Positions 36,784-46,503 of a DNA stretch of 64,000 bases are shown here, piece after piece (positions within the stretch are counted from its first letter, which is position 1; each line of letters starts with the position of its first letter). The translations under genes were made by a program, and so were the position numbers. The notes under the pieces are model-generated. The model was not told where the DNA came from. It did not search any database and saw only the letters and a list, made by a program, of their open reading frames with translations. Where the stretch lies: positions 930,001 through 994,000 of the forward strand of contig NZ_PGEN01000001.1 in assembly GCF_002797435.1 (NCBI RefSeq), written 5' to 3'. The stretch comes from Sphingomonas koreensis (GTDB taxonomy: Bacteria > Pseudomonadota > Alphaproteobacteria > Sphingomonadales > Sphingomonadaceae).

Positions 36784-37671
36784 TCACACGCTGATTTCCC
36801 CCTCCATGACTGCCACGCAGTCCCCGCGCAGCGTTGCGACGATGCCTTCCGGTGCACGGCGTGCCTCGACGTGCAACAGGCTTGGCCTGCCCATCTCGAT
36901 TCCCTGATGAATCTGGAAGCGGGCCTCGCTGCTATCCGGCTCCAGCGACAGCAGCAGACAGGCAAGGGGCGCGTTCGCGCTTCCCGTCGCGGGATCTTCC
37001 CATGTCCCGGCCAGCGGAGCGAACATCCGGGCGCGCAGGGTGCGACCCTGCTTGCAATAGACATGGACCGAGAACCGGTTGCCCAGATCCGGATGGGCCG
37101 CAAGCGCTGCCCTGAATGCCGCAAGATCGGGCGTGCAGCGCGCAAGCGCATCACCGGTCAGTTCCGCGATGACATAGGGGTTGCCGTTCGACGCGACGAT
37201 CGGCGGATGCGCCTCGGTTATGACGTCACCGGCCTCCAGCCCAAGCGCCTGCGCGACGACATCGACCGCGATCGTCTCGCCAATGGTCAATGGCTGCGGC
37301 GCCGCGATCGTGGCGGCAACGGGCGCACCCGCGGCATCGCGTTCGATGCTGACCCGGACGATCCCGGCCGGAATCTCGAACATCGCGTCCGTCAGGCCGG
37401 GCTGTTGCCTGGCGAGAACGAAGGCGGTGCCAACCATCGGGTGCCCGGCAAAGGCCATCTCTGCCGTCCGGTTGAAGATACGGATGCGCGCCGTATTCGC
37501 GGGATCGGCCGGCGGCAGGACGAAGGTGGTTTCGCTCAGGTTGAACTCGGCGGCCACCGCCTGCATCGTCGCGCTGCCGAGCGCCGCTCCCCCCATCACG
37601 ACCGCCAATGGGTTTCCGCCGAAGCGCGTGTCGGTGAAGACGTCGGCAGTGAAGAATGGCAGTCTGGGCAT
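36784..37671 (-). CDS. PhzF family isomerase-like protein
   Basis: A 295-residue protein of the diaminopimelate-epimerase-like PhzF fold. Seen: DVFTDTRFGGNPLAVV at the start, the catalytic glutamate in EFNLSETTFVLPP (residue 47), IRIFNRTAEMAFAGHPMVGTAF, and the second-half mirror motif FAPLAGTWEDPATGSANAPLACLL. PhzF itself isomerises a phenazine precursor, but no other phenazine gene is nearby, so the substrate is unknown. It diverges from an ArsR regulator across 65 bases. Confidence 0.9.
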   Translation of the reverse strand: MPRLPFFTADVFTDTRFGGNPLAVVMGGAALGSATMQAVAAEFNLSETTFVLPPADPANTARIRIFNRTAEMAFAGHPMVGTAFVLARQQPGLTDAMFEIPAGIVRVSIERDAAGAPVAATIAAPQPLTIGETIAVDVVAQALGLEAGDVITEAHPPIVASNGNPYVIAELTGDALARCTPDLAAFRAALAAHPDLGNRFSVHVYCKQGRTLRARMFAPLAGTWEDPATGSANAPLACLLLSLEPDSSEARFQIHQGIEMGRPSLLHVEARRAPEGIVATLRGDCVAVMEGEISV

Positions 37672-37701
37672 CGCTTGCTCCGTTGCGGTTCGCCGCGAGA
37701 T

Positions 37702-37730
37702 TTGACATGTATTTCGTTAATTGGCAAACT
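37702..37730 (+). promoter_or_regulatory. possible promoter of the ArsR-VOC unit
   Basis: TTGACA at 37702-37707 followed after 17 bases by CAAACT (37725-37730), a weak -10. The ATG of the ArsR gene starts only 7 bases after it, so the message would be nearly leaderless. The segment is AT-rich compared with its surroundings. The poor -10 keeps this tentative. Confidence 0.35.
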
Positions 37731-37736
37731 ATCTAC

Positions 37737-38036
37737 ATGACTGATGCCGAACTGTTCCGGGCCCTGGGCAATGATCGCCGGCTGCAAATTCTCGCATGGC
37801 TCAAGGACCCGACCGCGCATTTTCCGCCACAGCGGGACGGCGACCTGATCGAGGATGGCGTGTGCGGCCAACTCATCGCCGAGAAGCTCGGCATCAATGC
37901 ATCCACGCTCAGCGAGCATATGCGGGTGCTGCAGGGGTGTGGGCTGGTGATCGCGAAGCGGATCAAGCAATGGACATTCTACCGTCGCAACGGCGAACGA
38001 TTGCAAGCGCTCGCGTCGATCGTCGGCGGAATTTGA
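37737..38036 (+). CDS. ArsR family transcriptional regulator
   Basis: A 99-residue winged-helix protein: MTDAELFRALGNDRRLQILAWL, then a loop (HFPPQRDGDLIEDGVCGQLIAEKLGI) and the recognition part ASTLSEHMRVLQGCGLV. The FPPQ loop and the cysteines in DGVCGQ and LQGCG are seen in some ArsR proteins next to VOC or PhzF genes. It lies 4 bases before the frameshifted VOC gene and diverges from phzF-like, so it probably regulates one or both. Confidence 0.82.
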   Translation: MTDAELFRALGNDRRLQILAWLKDPTAHFPPQRDGDLIEDGVCGQLIAEKLGINASTLSEHMRVLQGCGLVIAKRIKQWTFYRRNGERLQALASIVGGI

Positions 38037-38040
38037 TAGG

Positions 38041-38459
38041 ATGGCGATGTTCAGTCACGTCACTGTCGGTGTCAGCGACCTTGATCGCGCGGGCTCCTTT
38101 TACGATGCGCTGCTTGTACCGCTGGGGCTTGCCCGCCGGCCAGTGACCCCCGATGGCGGCCCGCCCTCCCTGTGCTGGCATCGGCCTGGCACCAACCTGC
38201 CCCGCTTCTACGCCTATCTCCCGTTTGACGGACAGCCGAGCTCATATGGAAACGGCAGCATGACTGCCTTCCTCGCTCCATCGATCGAGGCGGTCGAACT
38301 GGCCCATGCACAAGCCATGCGGCACGGCGGCACGGACGAAGGGCACCAGGGCCACGCCCGCATTATGGAACGGGCTATTTCGGCGCCTATCTGCGTGATC
38401 CCGACGGCAACAAGTTTCATATCGTGCATCGGCCTGAGGCGTCGTCACCCGGTCTTTGA
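38041..38459 (+). pseudogene. VOC family (glyoxalase-like) gene with a one-base frameshift
   Basis: The first frame reads SHVTVGVSDLDRAGSFYDALL...GTDEG up to about 38343 and then turns into nonsense that would run on to 38493. From 38343 the frame shifted by one base reads APGPRPHYGTGYFGAYLRDP then DGNKFHIVHRPE, the exact C-terminal half of a VOC protein, ending at TGA 38457-38459. Adding one G to the GGG at 38341-38343 restores a full protein of about 139 residues. It is either a true frameshift in a G run or a sequencing error. Confidence 0.82.
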
Positions 38460-38499
38460 ACGGCAGCGCCGGCGCTGGTCGGCCTGCCGATAGCGCCCG

Positions 38500-40650
38500 T
38501 CACGTCCCGGCCGAACGCGCCGGCATCTTTCGCTCCGCCTCGATCCACGGATGCCGCGCGCCCGCCTGCCGCACCGTCCGCACCGACGGCCTTTCGCCCA
38601 GCGTGATCGCCACCCCGCCGGTCTTCGCCAGCAATGCCCTGTCGAGCTTGAGCCATTTGGGCGCGCATCCCGGCGGCAGCCGCCGGTCCGACACCACGAT
38701 ATCCACCGATCGGCACACCGCGATCATCTCGCGCCATGGCACCAAATAGCCGCTTCGCGTCGCCGCGATGCGCCAGCGCCGCCCCTCGCGCTCGACATCG
38801 ATCAGGCACAGATCCGGGCTGCACCGCGCGTCCCGCTGGTCCGCCAGTGCCGGCAGCTCCGCGTCCACCCCGCCATTCTCGGCCATCATGTCCCGCACAT
38901 AGTCGCCCGCACGATCGCGCAGGATCGCGACCTCACCGTTCGGCAGTCGCAGCGCCAGATGCCGACCATCCCCGGTCACGAGCAGATCGGGCATCGGCGT
39001 CGCCAGCGCCCACACCGCCCCGGCCATCGCCGGCACCAGTCCGGCCAGCCGCATCCGCGTCTTCCACAGGGCGAACCACAATCCGCCCGCCGCCATCAGC
39101 GCATAGGCACCGCCCGGCATCCCCGGCAGCATCGCCAGCGCTCCCGGCGCGCCCGCCGCGGCATGCGCGATCCACAGCAGCAACCCCAGTGCCTTGCCCG
39201 CCAGCCACCAGAAGGGTGCGCCAAGGCCCGCAAGATCGAAGAACAGGGCGACCGCCGCGAGCGGCATGATGACGAAGGTGGTGAGCGGGATCGCGATGAT
39301 GTTCGCCAGCGCGCCATAGACCCCGGACTTGTGGAAGTGGAACAGCGCGATCGGAGTCAGCGCGATCTCGACCACCAGCCCCGTCAGCAATAGCGATCCG
39401 ACGCCGCGCACCAGCCGCCATCCCCAGCCTTCCTCGCGCCGCTCGAACCAGCCACGCACGCGCCTGCTCTCATGCAGCGCGACGATCGCGGTGACCGCGG
39501 CGAAGCTCATCTGGAAGCTCGGCCCCATCAGCGCCTCGGGCCACAGCAGCAGCACGACCAGTGCCCCGAACGCCACCAGCCGCAGCGTGATCGCCTCGCG
39601 TCCCAGCATCATCGCAGCCAGCACCATCAGCGCCGCGATACACGACCGCATCGTCGGCACCTCGGCTCCGGTCAGCAAGGTATAGCCCACCGCCGCGACG
39701 CCCGCCGCCCCCGCCGCGATCACCGGCAGCGGCCAGCGCAGCGCCAGTGCCGGACTGAGCGCGAGCAGCCGCAGCACCAGCAGCATCGTCGCACCAACCA
39801 CCGCGGTGACGTGCAGCCCGCTCACCGACAGCAGATGTGCCAGCCCCGACCGCCCCAGCGCCTCGCCATCCGCTTCCGAAATCGCCCCGCGATCCCCCGT
39901 CACCAGTGCCGCCGCAATCCCGCCCGCGCTCCCCTCGATCTGCGACTGGACATGCGCCGTCAGCCGCTCGCGCAGCCCGCTCCTCGCCTCGCCCGGCGTG
40001 ACGATCTCGACTGGCGCAAAGCCGCGCCCGCTCGCGCCCAGCCGGTCGAACCACGCTACCCGTTCGAAATCATAGGCGCCGGGGATGGCGGGCGGGGCCG
40101 GCGGCATCAGCCGCGCACGCAGCTTCACCACCGCGCCGCGCGTCAGTCCGGCTGGCACGTCCTTGCTATCAAGATTGACGCGCACCATCGGCGGCAACCC
40201 GGCCCCCGCATCCGGCGCGATCCGTAGCCGCACCATGTCGCGCGCCGGCAGCTTCTCGACTCGCTCCACCTTGCCCTGAACGGCGACGATCGCGGGCCGC
40301 GCCAGCACCGGCGCCGCCAGGCGCTCGGCCCGCCACCACACCAGCGCGCAACCGATCGCAACCAGCAGCCCGGCCACCGCGAGGCAACGCGCGGCGCGCC
40401 CCCCACCGCCCAGTGCCAGCCCGGCAGCGGCTACTGCCAGCCCCCCAAGAACGACCGCACCCCACCGGTTCGCATCGGGCAGCGCGAACCAGGCCGCGAT
40501 CCCCACGCCCAGCATCACCGGAATCCACAGGACGATCTGCCCGCGCTCAGCCTCCAGCCAGCGCTCGTTTCGCTCAGCGAAACGCCAGCCTCCCGCTATT
40601 TGAAGCAGGCGAAACCCCGTGCTAGGGGCGCTCGCGGCTGAACTGGCCAT
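38500..40650 (-). CDS. comEC: ComEC/Rec2-type DNA uptake channel
   Basis: A 716-residue polytopic membrane protein. After a soluble OB-like part (about residues 100-220, ending near [19 protein letters not shown]) comes the competence domain with [38 protein letters not shown] and many helices. The C-terminal 170 residues resemble the beta-lactamase-like region but lack the HxHxDH metal motif, as in several alphaproteobacteria. It would carry single-stranded DNA across the inner membrane. It diverges from gltX with almost no space. Confidence 0.9.
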   Translation of the reverse strand: MASSAASAPSTGFRLLQIAGGWRFAERNERWLEAERGQIVLWIPVMLGVGIAAWFALPDANRWGAVVLGGLAVAAAGLALGGGGRAARCLAVAGLLVAIGCALVWWRAERLAAPVLARPAIVAVQGKVERVEKLPARDMVRLRIAPDAGAGLPPMVRVNLDSKDVPAGLTRGAVVKLRARLMPPAPPAIPGAYDFERVAWFDRLGASGRGFAPVEIVTPGEARSGLRERLTAHVQSQIEGSAGGIAAALVTGDRGAISEADGEALGRSGLAHLLSVSGLHVTAVVGATMLLVLRLLALSPALALRWPLPVIAAGAAGVAAVGYTLLTGAEVPTMRSCIAALMVLAAMMLGREAITLRLVAFGALVVLLLWPEALMGPSFQMSFAAVTAIVALHESRRVRGWFERREEGWGWRLVRGVGSLLLTGLVVEIALTPIALFHFHKSGVYGALANIIAIPLTTFVIMPLAAVALFFDLAGLGAPFWWLAGKALGLLLWIAHAAAGAPGALAMLPGMPGGAYALMAAGGLWFALWKTRMRLAGLVPAMAGAVWALATPMPDLLVTGDGRHLALRLPNGEVAILRDRAGDYVRDMMAENGGVDAELPALADQRDARCSPDLCLIDVEREGRRWRIAATRSGYLVPWREMIAVCRSVDIVVSDRRLPPGCAPKWLKLDRALLAKTGGVAITLGERPSVRTVRQAGARHPWIEAERKMPARSAGT

Positions 40651-40678
40651 CGATCACAGTTTCTGGGAGCAAGCGCGC

Positions 40679-42109
40679 TTGGGCGCAACATCTGAACCCG
40701 CCACGGGTACGCAAATCGTCACGCGCTTCGCCCCGTCGCCGACGGGGTTCCTGCACATCGGCGGCGCGCGCACCGCGCTGTTCAACTGGTTGTTCGCACG
40801 CCACCATGGCGGCAAGTTCCTGCTGCGCATCGAAGATACCGATCGCGCCCGCTCGACCGACGCGGCGATCGAGGCGATTCTCGACGGGATGCGCTGGCTT
40901 GGCCTCGATTGGGATGGTGACGAGGTTTATCAGTTCGCCCGCGCCGATCGGCACGCAGAGGTCGCGCACGCGATGCTCGAATCGGGCCACGCCTATCGCT
41001 GCTGGATGAGCCAGGAGGAAATCGCCGCCCAGCGCGAGGAGGCACAGGCGGCGAAGAAGCCCTATCGCATCCGCAGCCCCTGGCGCGACCGCACTGACGG
41101 CCCGCTCGATCAGCCGCACGTCGTCCGCATCCGCGCCCCGCGAGAGGGCGCGACGACGATCCGCGACGCGGTGCAGGGCGAAGTGACCGTCCAGAATGCC
41201 GAGCTGGACGACATGATCCTCCTCCGCTCGGACGGCACGCCGACCTATATGCTGGCGGTGGTGGTCGACGATCACGACATGGGCGTGACGCATGTCATCC
41301 GCGGCGACGACCATTTGAACAACGCCTTCCGCCAGCTGCTGATCATCCATGCGATGGACTGGGCCGAGCCGGTCTATGCGCATATCCCGCTGATCCACGG
41401 CGCGGACGGCGCCAAGCTGTCCAAGCGCCACGGCGCGCTTGGCGTCGATGCGTATCGCGACGAACTGGGCGTGCTGCCCGAGGCGCTGTTCAACCATCTC
41501 CTCCGCCTCGGCTGGGGCCATGGCGACGACGAGATCATCGATCGCGCCCAGGCGGTCGAATGGTTCGACCTGTCGGGCGTCGGCAAGTCGCCCTCGCGCT
41601 TCGATTTGAAGAAGCTGGATAGTCTCAACGGCCATTACATCCGCGCCGCCGACGATGCGCGACTCGCGCAGCTGGCCGCGCCGTTCCTGCCCTTCGAAGC
41701 GTCGCCGCAGCAGATCGATCTTCTGCAACGCAGCATGCACGCATTGAAGCCCCGCGCGGCGAATCTCCTTGAAATCGCTGACGGATCGGCCTTCCTGTTT
41801 CGCACCCGCCCCCTGGAAATGGACGCAGATGCACAAGCTCTGCTAGGGGACGATGCGAAAGCGATCCTCCATTCCCTTCACACGGCGCTTGACGCGCTCG
41901 CGGACTGGAATACGGAAGCGCTCGAAACGGCGGTACGCCAGGTGGCGGAGTCGGGGGGAGTGAAACTCGGGGCGGCCGCACAGCCGCTTCGTGCCGCGCT
42001 GACTGGGCGGCGGACCTCTCCCGGTATCTTCGACGTCCTCGTCCTTCTGGGGCGGGAAGAAAGCCTGGGCCGGATTGCCGATCAAATGGCGGCTCCTTCG
42101 GGAAGCTGA
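40679..42109 (+). CDS. gltX: glutamyl-tRNA synthetase
   Basis: A 476-residue class I synthetase. [32 protein letters not shown] has the HIGH motif (HIGG); [23 protein letters not shown] and the ATP motif [11 protein letters not shown] follow, then the helical anticodon-binding domain. The start is uncertain: a TTG at 40679 has GGGAG about 10 bases upstream and avoids overlap with comEC; a GTG at 40619 is the other option. The N-terminus of most relatives starts only a few residues before [11 protein letters not shown]. gltA follows 18 bases later. Confidence 0.93.
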   Translation: MGATSEPATGTQIVTRFAPSPTGFLHIGGARTALFNWLFARHHGGKFLLRIEDTDRARSTDAAIEAILDGMRWLGLDWDGDEVYQFARADRHAEVAHAMLESGHAYRCWMSQEEIAAQREEAQAAKKPYRIRSPWRDRTDGPLDQPHVVRIRAPREGATTIRDAVQGEVTVQNAELDDMILLRSDGTPTYMLAVVVDDHDMGVTHVIRGDDHLNNAFRQLLIIHAMDWAEPVYAHIPLIHGADGAKLSKRHGALGVDAYRDELGVLPEALFNHLLRLGWGHGDDEIIDRAQAVEWFDLSGVGKSPSRFDLKKLDSLNGHYIRAADDARLAQLAAPFLPFEASPQQIDLLQRSMHALKPRAANLLEIADGSAFLFRTRPLEMDADAQALLGDDAKAILHSLHTALDALADWNTEALETAVRQVAESGGVKLGAAAQPLRAALTGRRTSPGIFDVLVLLGREESLGRIADQMAAPSGS

Positions 42110-42127
42110 GACGAAAGGACGAGACTG

Positions 42128-43402
42128 ATGACCGACTCCACCCTCAACATCGCCGGGAAAGACTATCCGGTTCGACAGGGCAGCGTCGGTCCTGAAGTCG
42201 TCGATATCCGCAAATTCTACGCCCAGACCGGCCAGTTCACCTACGATCCCGGCTTCACCTCGACCGCGTCGTGCGAGTCGGGCCTGACCTATATCGATGG
42301 CGACGAGGGCACGCTGCTCCACCGCGGCTATCCGATCGGCCAGCTCGCCGAGCATTCGAGCTTCATGGAGGTCGCCTACCTCCTGCTCAACGGCGAACTG
42401 CCGAGCAAGGACGAGCTCGGCACCTTCTCCAACACGATCACGCGCCACACGATGGTGCACGAGCAGCTAGCGACCTTCTACCGCGGGTTCCGCCGCGACG
42501 CGCACCCGATGGCGGTGATGTGCGGCGTGGTCGGCGCGCTCTCGGCCTTCTACCACGATTCGACCGACATCTCGGACCCGTATCAGCGCATGGTCGCCAG
42601 CCACCGCCTGATCGCGAAGATGCCGACGATCGCGGCGATGGCGTATAAATACACCGTCGGTCAGCCGTTCCTCTACCCGGACAACAATCTGTCCTACACC
42701 GGCAACTTCCTGCGCATGACCTTCGGCGTCCCGGCCGAGGAGTATGTCGTGAACCCGGTGGTCGAGCGCGCGCTCGACCGCATCTTCATCCTCCACGCCG
42801 ATCACGAGCAGAATGCGTCGACCTCGACCGTGCGCCTCGCCGGCTCGTCGGGCGCCAACCCGTTCGCGTGCATCGCGGCGGGCATCGCCTGCCTCTGGGG
42901 TCCCGCGCATGGCGGCGCCAACGAAGCCGCGCTCAACATGCTGCGCGAGATCGGCCGCCCCGAACGCATCCCCGAATATATCGCCCGCGCCAAGGACAAG
43001 AACGACCCGTTCCGCCTGATGGGCTTCGGCCACCGCGTCTACAAGAACTACGATCCGCGCGCGACCGTGATGCAGAAGACGGTGCGCGAGGTGCTGAGCG
43101 CTCTCAACGTCAGCGATCCGCTGTTCGACGTCGCGCTTCAGCTCGAGGAAATGGCGCTCAAGGACGAGTATTTCGTCGAGAAGAAGCTGTTCCCCAACGT
43201 CGATTTCTACTCGGGCGTGATCCTGTCGGCGATCGGCTTCCCGACCACGATGTTCACCGTCCTCTTCGCGCTCGCCCGCACCGTCGGCTGGGTCGCGCAA
43301 TGGAACGAGATGATCAGCGATCCCGACCAGAAGATCGGCCGCCCGCGCCAGCTCTACACCGGCCCGACCGAGCGCGACTACGTGCCGCTCGACAAGCGCT
43401 GA
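42128..43402 (+). CDS. gltA: citrate synthase
   Basis: A 424-residue hexameric-type citrate synthase. Typical motifs: [62 protein letters not shown] with the catalytic histidine, [29 protein letters not shown] with the second histidine, and a C-terminal [19 protein letters not shown]. It condenses acetyl-CoA and oxaloacetate. The gene ends in a strong hairpin. Its ATG lies 18 bases after gltX, so the two may share a message. Confidence 0.97.
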   Translation: MTDSTLNIAGKDYPVRQGSVGPEVVDIRKFYAQTGQFTYDPGFTSTASCESGLTYIDGDEGTLLHRGYPIGQLAEHSSFMEVAYLLLNGELPSKDELGTFSNTITRHTMVHEQLATFYRGFRRDAHPMAVMCGVVGALSAFYHDSTDISDPYQRMVASHRLIAKMPTIAAMAYKYTVGQPFLYPDNNLSYTGNFLRMTFGVPAEEYVVNPVVERALDRIFILHADHEQNASTSTVRLAGSSGANPFACIAAGIACLWGPAHGGANEAALNMLREIGRPERIPEYIARAKDKNDPFRLMGFGHRVYKNYDPRATVMQKTVREVLSALNVSDPLFDVALQLEEMALKDEYFVEKKLFPNVDFYSGVILSAIGFPTTMFTVLFALARTVGWVAQWNEMISDPDQKIGRPRQLYTGPTERDYVPLDKR

Positions 43403-43410
43403 GCTTCGTC

Positions 43411-43435
43411 CCCTCTCCGGCATCGCCGGAGAGGG
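43411..43435. terminator. strong hairpin terminator between gltA and tauE
   Basis: CCCTCTCCGG (43411-43420), loop CATCG, CCGGAGAGGG (43426-43435): a perfect 10-bp stem followed by CTTTC. It lies 8 bases after the gltA stop and just before the stop of the convergent transporter gene, so it can serve both. Confidence 0.75.
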
Positions 43436-43438
43436 CTT

Positions 43439-44206
43439 TCACTTGCCGCTGACGGCCAGATACAGGCCGACCGCGATCACCACGACGGCGAAGATCCGCT
43501 CGAGCAGCCCCTTGCGCGCTGCCATGCGCTTGCCCAGCCGGATGCCCAGCGCGGCGCCGCCCACCCCGCCCAGCAGCAGCAGCCCCGCGATGTCCCACGC
43601 GACCAGGCCCGACAGCGCATAGGAGGTCGCCGTCGTCGCGCCCAACGCGCTGACCACGACCAGCGACGTACCAACGGCATTGCGCATCGGCATCCGCGTC
43701 GCCGCGACCAGAGCAGGCACGATCAGGAACCCGCCGCCGATCCCGAAAAACCCAGATGCAAGGCCGACGCCGAGGCCCGCGGCGACCAGCCGCGGCAACA
43801 GCACGGCGGCGCTGTCGCGGGTCAGCCGCACGCCCGGAGCCTCCGCGACGCCCCGCCCGCGGAACATCGACAGGCCGACGACGATCATCAGCAGGCCGAA
43901 CAGCATCAGCAGCTGCCCGCCATCCATCGCCTTGCCCGCCTCAGCCCCCACCGCCGCACCGGCAATGCCTGCAGCGGCGAACACGCCGGCGCATCGCCAC
44001 TTAACCGTTCCCGCCCGTGCGTGACCGGCCAGGCCGGCCAGCGCATTGGCGGCGACCGCCACCGCCGCAGTGCCGATCGCCACGTGCGCCGATTCCAGGC
44101 CGACGACATGGACGAGCAACGGCACCGCGAGGATCGACCCGCCCCCGCCGACCAGGCCGAGCGTCAGGCCGATCGCCGCGCCGGCAGCGATGGCAGCAAG
44201 CAGCAT
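43439..44206 (-). CDS. TauE/SafE family sulfite exporter-like permease
   Basis: A 255-residue membrane protein with about eight helices in two homologous halves. GAAIGLTLGLVGGGGSILAVPLLV opens the first and FFGIGGGFLIVPALV the second; both glycine-rich motifs are family hallmarks. Its neighbours (rhodanese, BigR-like repressor, persulfide dioxygenase) point to export of a sulfur oxyanion such as sulfite formed during persulfide oxidation. The gap to the upstream rhodanese gene is 7 bases. Confidence 0.9.
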   Translation of the reverse strand: MLLAAIAAGAAIGLTLGLVGGGGSILAVPLLVHVVGLESAHVAIGTAAVAVAANALAGLAGHARAGTVKWRCAGVFAAAGIAGAAVGAEAGKAMDGGQLLMLFGLLMIVVGLSMFRGRGVAEAPGVRLTRDSAAVLLPRLVAAGLGVGLASGFFGIGGGFLIVPALVAATRMPMRNAVGTSLVVVSALGATTATSYALSGLVAWDIAGLLLLGGVGGAALGIRLGKRMAARKGLLERIFAVVVIAVGLYLAVSGK

Positions 44207-44213
44207 CTGCGGG

Positions 44214-44735
44214 CTACCCGCCCCGCGCGGGCCGGTTCCACGGCATCGCGCGCAACAACAGCGCCATGCCGCACCAGCCGGTCGCGCCCGCCATCATCAG
44301 CCCGGCGCCGACAAAGGCCGCCAGCCCGAAAAAGCCCGGGTGCACCAGAAACCCCAGCACTATGCCGAGTAGCACCAGCCCGCCCGCGCCAAGCTGCACC
44401 TGGCGCATGATCTCGAGCGGCTGCCCGCGATCCACGGCGGTTTCCAGTCCAGCCTTGCGCCAGCCGTCGATCCCGCCTTCGAGCAGATGGCAGGTCGCTC
44501 CCCTGGCGGCGCGCTCCAGCGCATCGGCATGGGCAGCGGTCCGCATTCCCGACCGGCAATGAAACACGAGCGGGCGTCCGGTCGCGGCGAGTTCTCCAAT
44601 CCGTGCCAGCGGTATGTTGACCGCACCGGGAATCTTCTCGCGCGCATGTTCATCCGCGTCGCGGACATCGACCAGCAACGCGCCGGCCGCCACCGCCCGC
44701 CGCGCATCGGCGGGCGCGATCGTCGAGATCGTCAT
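44214..44735 (-). CDS. membrane-linked rhodanese (rhodanese + DUF2892)
   Basis: A 173-residue protein. The N-terminal rhodanese domain has LLVDVRDADEHAREKIPGAVNIPL and the catalytic loop FHCRSGMRT with its active cysteine, ending with GGIDGWRKAG. The C-terminal part (GGLVLLGIVLGFLVHPGFFGLAAFVGAGLMMAG) has two helices and WCGMALLL, the DUF2892 pattern. It would move persulfide sulfur at the membrane. The start at 44735 (MTISTIAPA) is chosen; the repressor gene ends 5 bases upstream. Confidence 0.92.
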   Translation of the reverse strand: MTISTIAPADARRAVAAGALLVDVRDADEHAREKIPGAVNIPLARIGELAATGRPLVFHCRSGMRTAAHADALERAARGATCHLLEGGIDGWRKAGLETAVDRGQPLEIMRQVQLGAGGLVLLGIVLGFLVHPGFFGLAAFVGAGLMMAGATGWCGMALLLRAMPWNRPARGG

Positions 44736-44740
44736 CGTCG

Positions 44741-45055
44741 TCAGTCCTTGCAATAGAGTTGGTAGAGGGCGGCGAGCAGCGCCTCGGTCCGCGGATCGGC
44801 GATCCGGTACCAGAGCGTCTGGCCCTCACGGCGGAAGGTGACCAGCCCCTCGTCGCGCATCTTCGCCAGATGTTGGGACAGCGCCGATTGCGACAGCGCC
44901 ACATCGCGCGCCAGGTCGCCCACGCTCATCTCGCCATGCTCGACCAGCTTGCACAGCACCATCAGGCGACGGCCATTGCCCATCGCCTTGAGCAGCGCGG
45001 CGACCCCCTCCGCCTTCGACGAGAAAGTCACCAGATCCATCGGAACCTTAAGCAT
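44741..45055 (-). CDS. BigR/SqrR-like persulfide-responsive ArsR repressor
   Basis: A 104-residue ArsR-fold repressor. Helix-turn-helix: MSVGDLARDVALSQSALSQHLAKMRDEGLVTFRREGQTLWYRI. Cysteines at residues 35 (MVLCKLVEHGE) and 102 (LYQLYCKD) are placed as the two redox cysteines of BigR and SqrR, which form a disulfide or polysulfide bridge when persulfides rise and then release DNA. The adjacent sulfur genes support this role. It is divergent from the persulfide dioxygenase gene. Confidence 0.9.
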   Translation of the reverse strand: MLKVPMDLVTFSSKAEGVAALLKAMGNGRRLMVLCKLVEHGEMSVGDLARDVALSQSALSQHLAKMRDEGLVTFRREGQTLWYRIADPRTEALLAALYQLYCKD

Positions 45056-45129
45056 CGCACATCCTTACATTAGATGTTGCTAATTTAGATTATGCTTATA
45101 TATTGTCAAGCACGATGATGGAGATGCCC
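45056..45129. promoter_or_regulatory. AT-rich divergent control region of the persulfide locus
   Basis: This 74-base segment is much richer in AT than its surroundings. It contains TTAGAT at 45069-45074 and again at 45083-45088, and TTATATATTG near 45096. It must hold the promoters of both divergent units and is the expected binding site of the BigR-like repressor. I cannot define exact -10 and -35 boxes. Confidence 0.5.
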
Positions 45130-45996
45130 ATGCAACCCGCGATCGAAGCGTTTTTCGACGAGCCGACCAACACGATCACCTATCTCGTTGCCGACCCTGC
45201 GACCGGAGAGGCCGCGGTGATCGATCCGGTGCACGATTTCGACCCGGCCAGCGGCGTGATCGATTCCGCCTCGGTCGATCGCGTCCTGGCCGCGGCGGAC
45301 AGCCACGGCTGGCGGATCGTGATGGTGCTCGAAACCCACGCACATGCCGACCATCTCTCCGGCGCGCCGCTTATCAAGTCGCGCACCGGCGCATGGGTCG
45401 GTATCGGCGAGCATATCCGCGATGTGCAGAAGATCTTCCGCCCGGTGTTCAACTTCGCGGATCTGCAGACCGACGGCTCGGACTTCGACCGGCTGTTCGC
45501 GGATGGCGACCGGTTCACGCTCGGGACCCTGCCCGTCGAGGTGATTCACGTCCCCGGCCATACGCCGGCCGATGTCGCCTATCGAATCGGTGACGCCGTG
45601 TTCGTCGGCGACACGCTGTTCATGCCCGACTATGGCACGGCGCGCACCGATTTCCCCGGCGGGGACGCGCGCATCCTCTATCGCTCGATCCGTCGGCTGC
45701 TGACGCTGCCGGACGACACCCGGTTGTTCCTCTGCCACGACTATAAGGCACCCGGCCGCGACGACTATCGCTGGGAAACCACCGTCGGCGACCAGCGCCG
45801 CGCCAGCGTCCATATCCATGACGGCGTGAGCGAGGAGGATTTCGTCGCGATGCGCGAGGCTCGCGACGCGACGCTTGCGGTGCCGCGGCTGCTGCTCCCC
45901 GCGATCCAGGCGAACATCCGCGCTGGCGCATTGCCCGAACCGGACTCGAACGGAGTCACCTACCTTCGCATTCCCGTGAAGCGGCGCGATAGCTGA
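45130..45996 (+). CDS. persulfide dioxygenase (ETHE1/Blh-like metallo-beta-lactamase-fold protein)
   Basis: A 288-residue protein of the ETHE1/Blh group. Metal ligands: ETHAHADHLSG (HxHxDH), VIHVPGHTPADVAY and VGDTLFMPDYGTARTDFPGG; ETHE1-type mononuclear iron enzymes share this set. They oxidise glutathione persulfide to sulfite. ATG 45130 is preferred because GGAGA lies 5 bases upstream; in-frame ATGs at 45115, 45118 and 45124 are close alternatives. It is divergently transcribed from its likely repressor. Confidence 0.92.
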   Translation: MQPAIEAFFDEPTNTITYLVADPATGEAAVIDPVHDFDPASGVIDSASVDRVLAAADSHGWRIVMVLETHAHADHLSGAPLIKSRTGAWVGIGEHIRDVQKIFRPVFNFADLQTDGSDFDRLFADGDRFTLGTLPVEVIHVPGHTPADVAYRIGDAVFVGDTLFMPDYGTARTDFPGGDARILYRSIRRLLTLPDDTRLFLCHDYKAPGRDDYRWETTVGDQRRASVHIHDGVSEEDFVAMREARDATLAVPRLLLPAIQANIRAGALPEPDSNGVTYLRIPVKRRDS

Positions 45997-46034
45997 ACAC
46001 CACCACGGTTGTGGATCGCTGCCGGCTGCATTAT

Positions 46035-46044
46035 GTATGGATAC
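46035..46044. promoter_or_regulatory. palindromic operator candidate before the DUF983-MocR pair
   Basis: GTATGGATAC (46035-46044) is a perfect dyad around two bases, inside the AT-rich stretch before the DUF983 start. A related half-site, CCATACAAT, occurs at 46062-46070. MocR/GntR-type regulators often bind such short repeats; the regulator gene is the second gene of the unit, so autoregulation is plausible. Confidence 0.45.
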
Positions 46045-46068
46045 AATACTCAATATAGAGGCCATACA

Positions 46069-46503
46069 ATGCAAGCCGAACCAAAGCAGGACAAGCTGAA
46101 CTGGGTCCTCAGAACCGGCTGGAAGGGCCTGTGCGTCCGCTGCGGCGAGAAGACGATGTTCTCCGGCTGGCTCAAGATCGCGAAGAAATGCCCGTCCTGC
46201 GGTCTCGACTATCGTTTCGCCTCGCCCGACGACGGCCCCGCCTTCTTCTCGCTCTGCTTCGTCGCCTTTCCGCTCACCTTTTTCGGGGTGTGGTTCCAGG
46301 TCGCGTTCGACCCGCCCTTCTGGGTCCATCTGTTCACGACGATCCCGGTGATGGTCGCCGGCTGCGTGCTCGCGCTGCGCCCGCTCAAGGGCTGGCTCGT
46401 CGCCTCGCAATATCTGAACAACGCGCAGGAGGCGGGCACCGCCAAGCTCTGGGCGAAGCTGCATGCCGAGGCGGAAGCCCGCGATACGCCGCCCAATGAC
46501 TGA
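46069..46503 (+). CDS. DUF983 family protein
   Basis: A 144-residue protein. The N-terminus has a zinc-ribbon-like pair, LCVRCGEKTMFSGWLKIAKKCPSCGLDY, then two hydrophobic helices (ALCF/FPLTFFGVWFQVA-like and FTTIPVMVAGCVLAL) in the middle and a charged tail. This is the DUF983 layout; the family is often near cytochrome-oxidase genes, but not here. The function is unknown. The start at 46069 fits (MQAEPKQDK). The next gene begins inside its last codons with an 8-base overlap. Confidence 0.82.
   Translation: MQAEPKQDKLNWVLRTGWKGLCVRCGEKTMFSGWLKIAKKCPSCGLDYRFASPDDGPAFFSLCFVAFPLTFFGVWFQVAFDPPFWVHLFTTIPVMVAGCVLALRPLKGWLVASQYLNNAQEAGTAKLWAKLHAEAEARDTPPND

Noticed and set aside
38341..38361. Programmed ribosomal frameshift in the VOC gene
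   Set aside because: No slippery heptamer or downstream pseudoknot seen; VOC proteins do not use frameshifting; a lost G explains it.
38464..38477. Perfect 14-bp palindrome CAGCGCCGGCGCTG between the VOC and comEC genes
   Set aside because: No loop, so it is not a terminator hairpin; in very GC-rich DNA such palindromes arise by chance.
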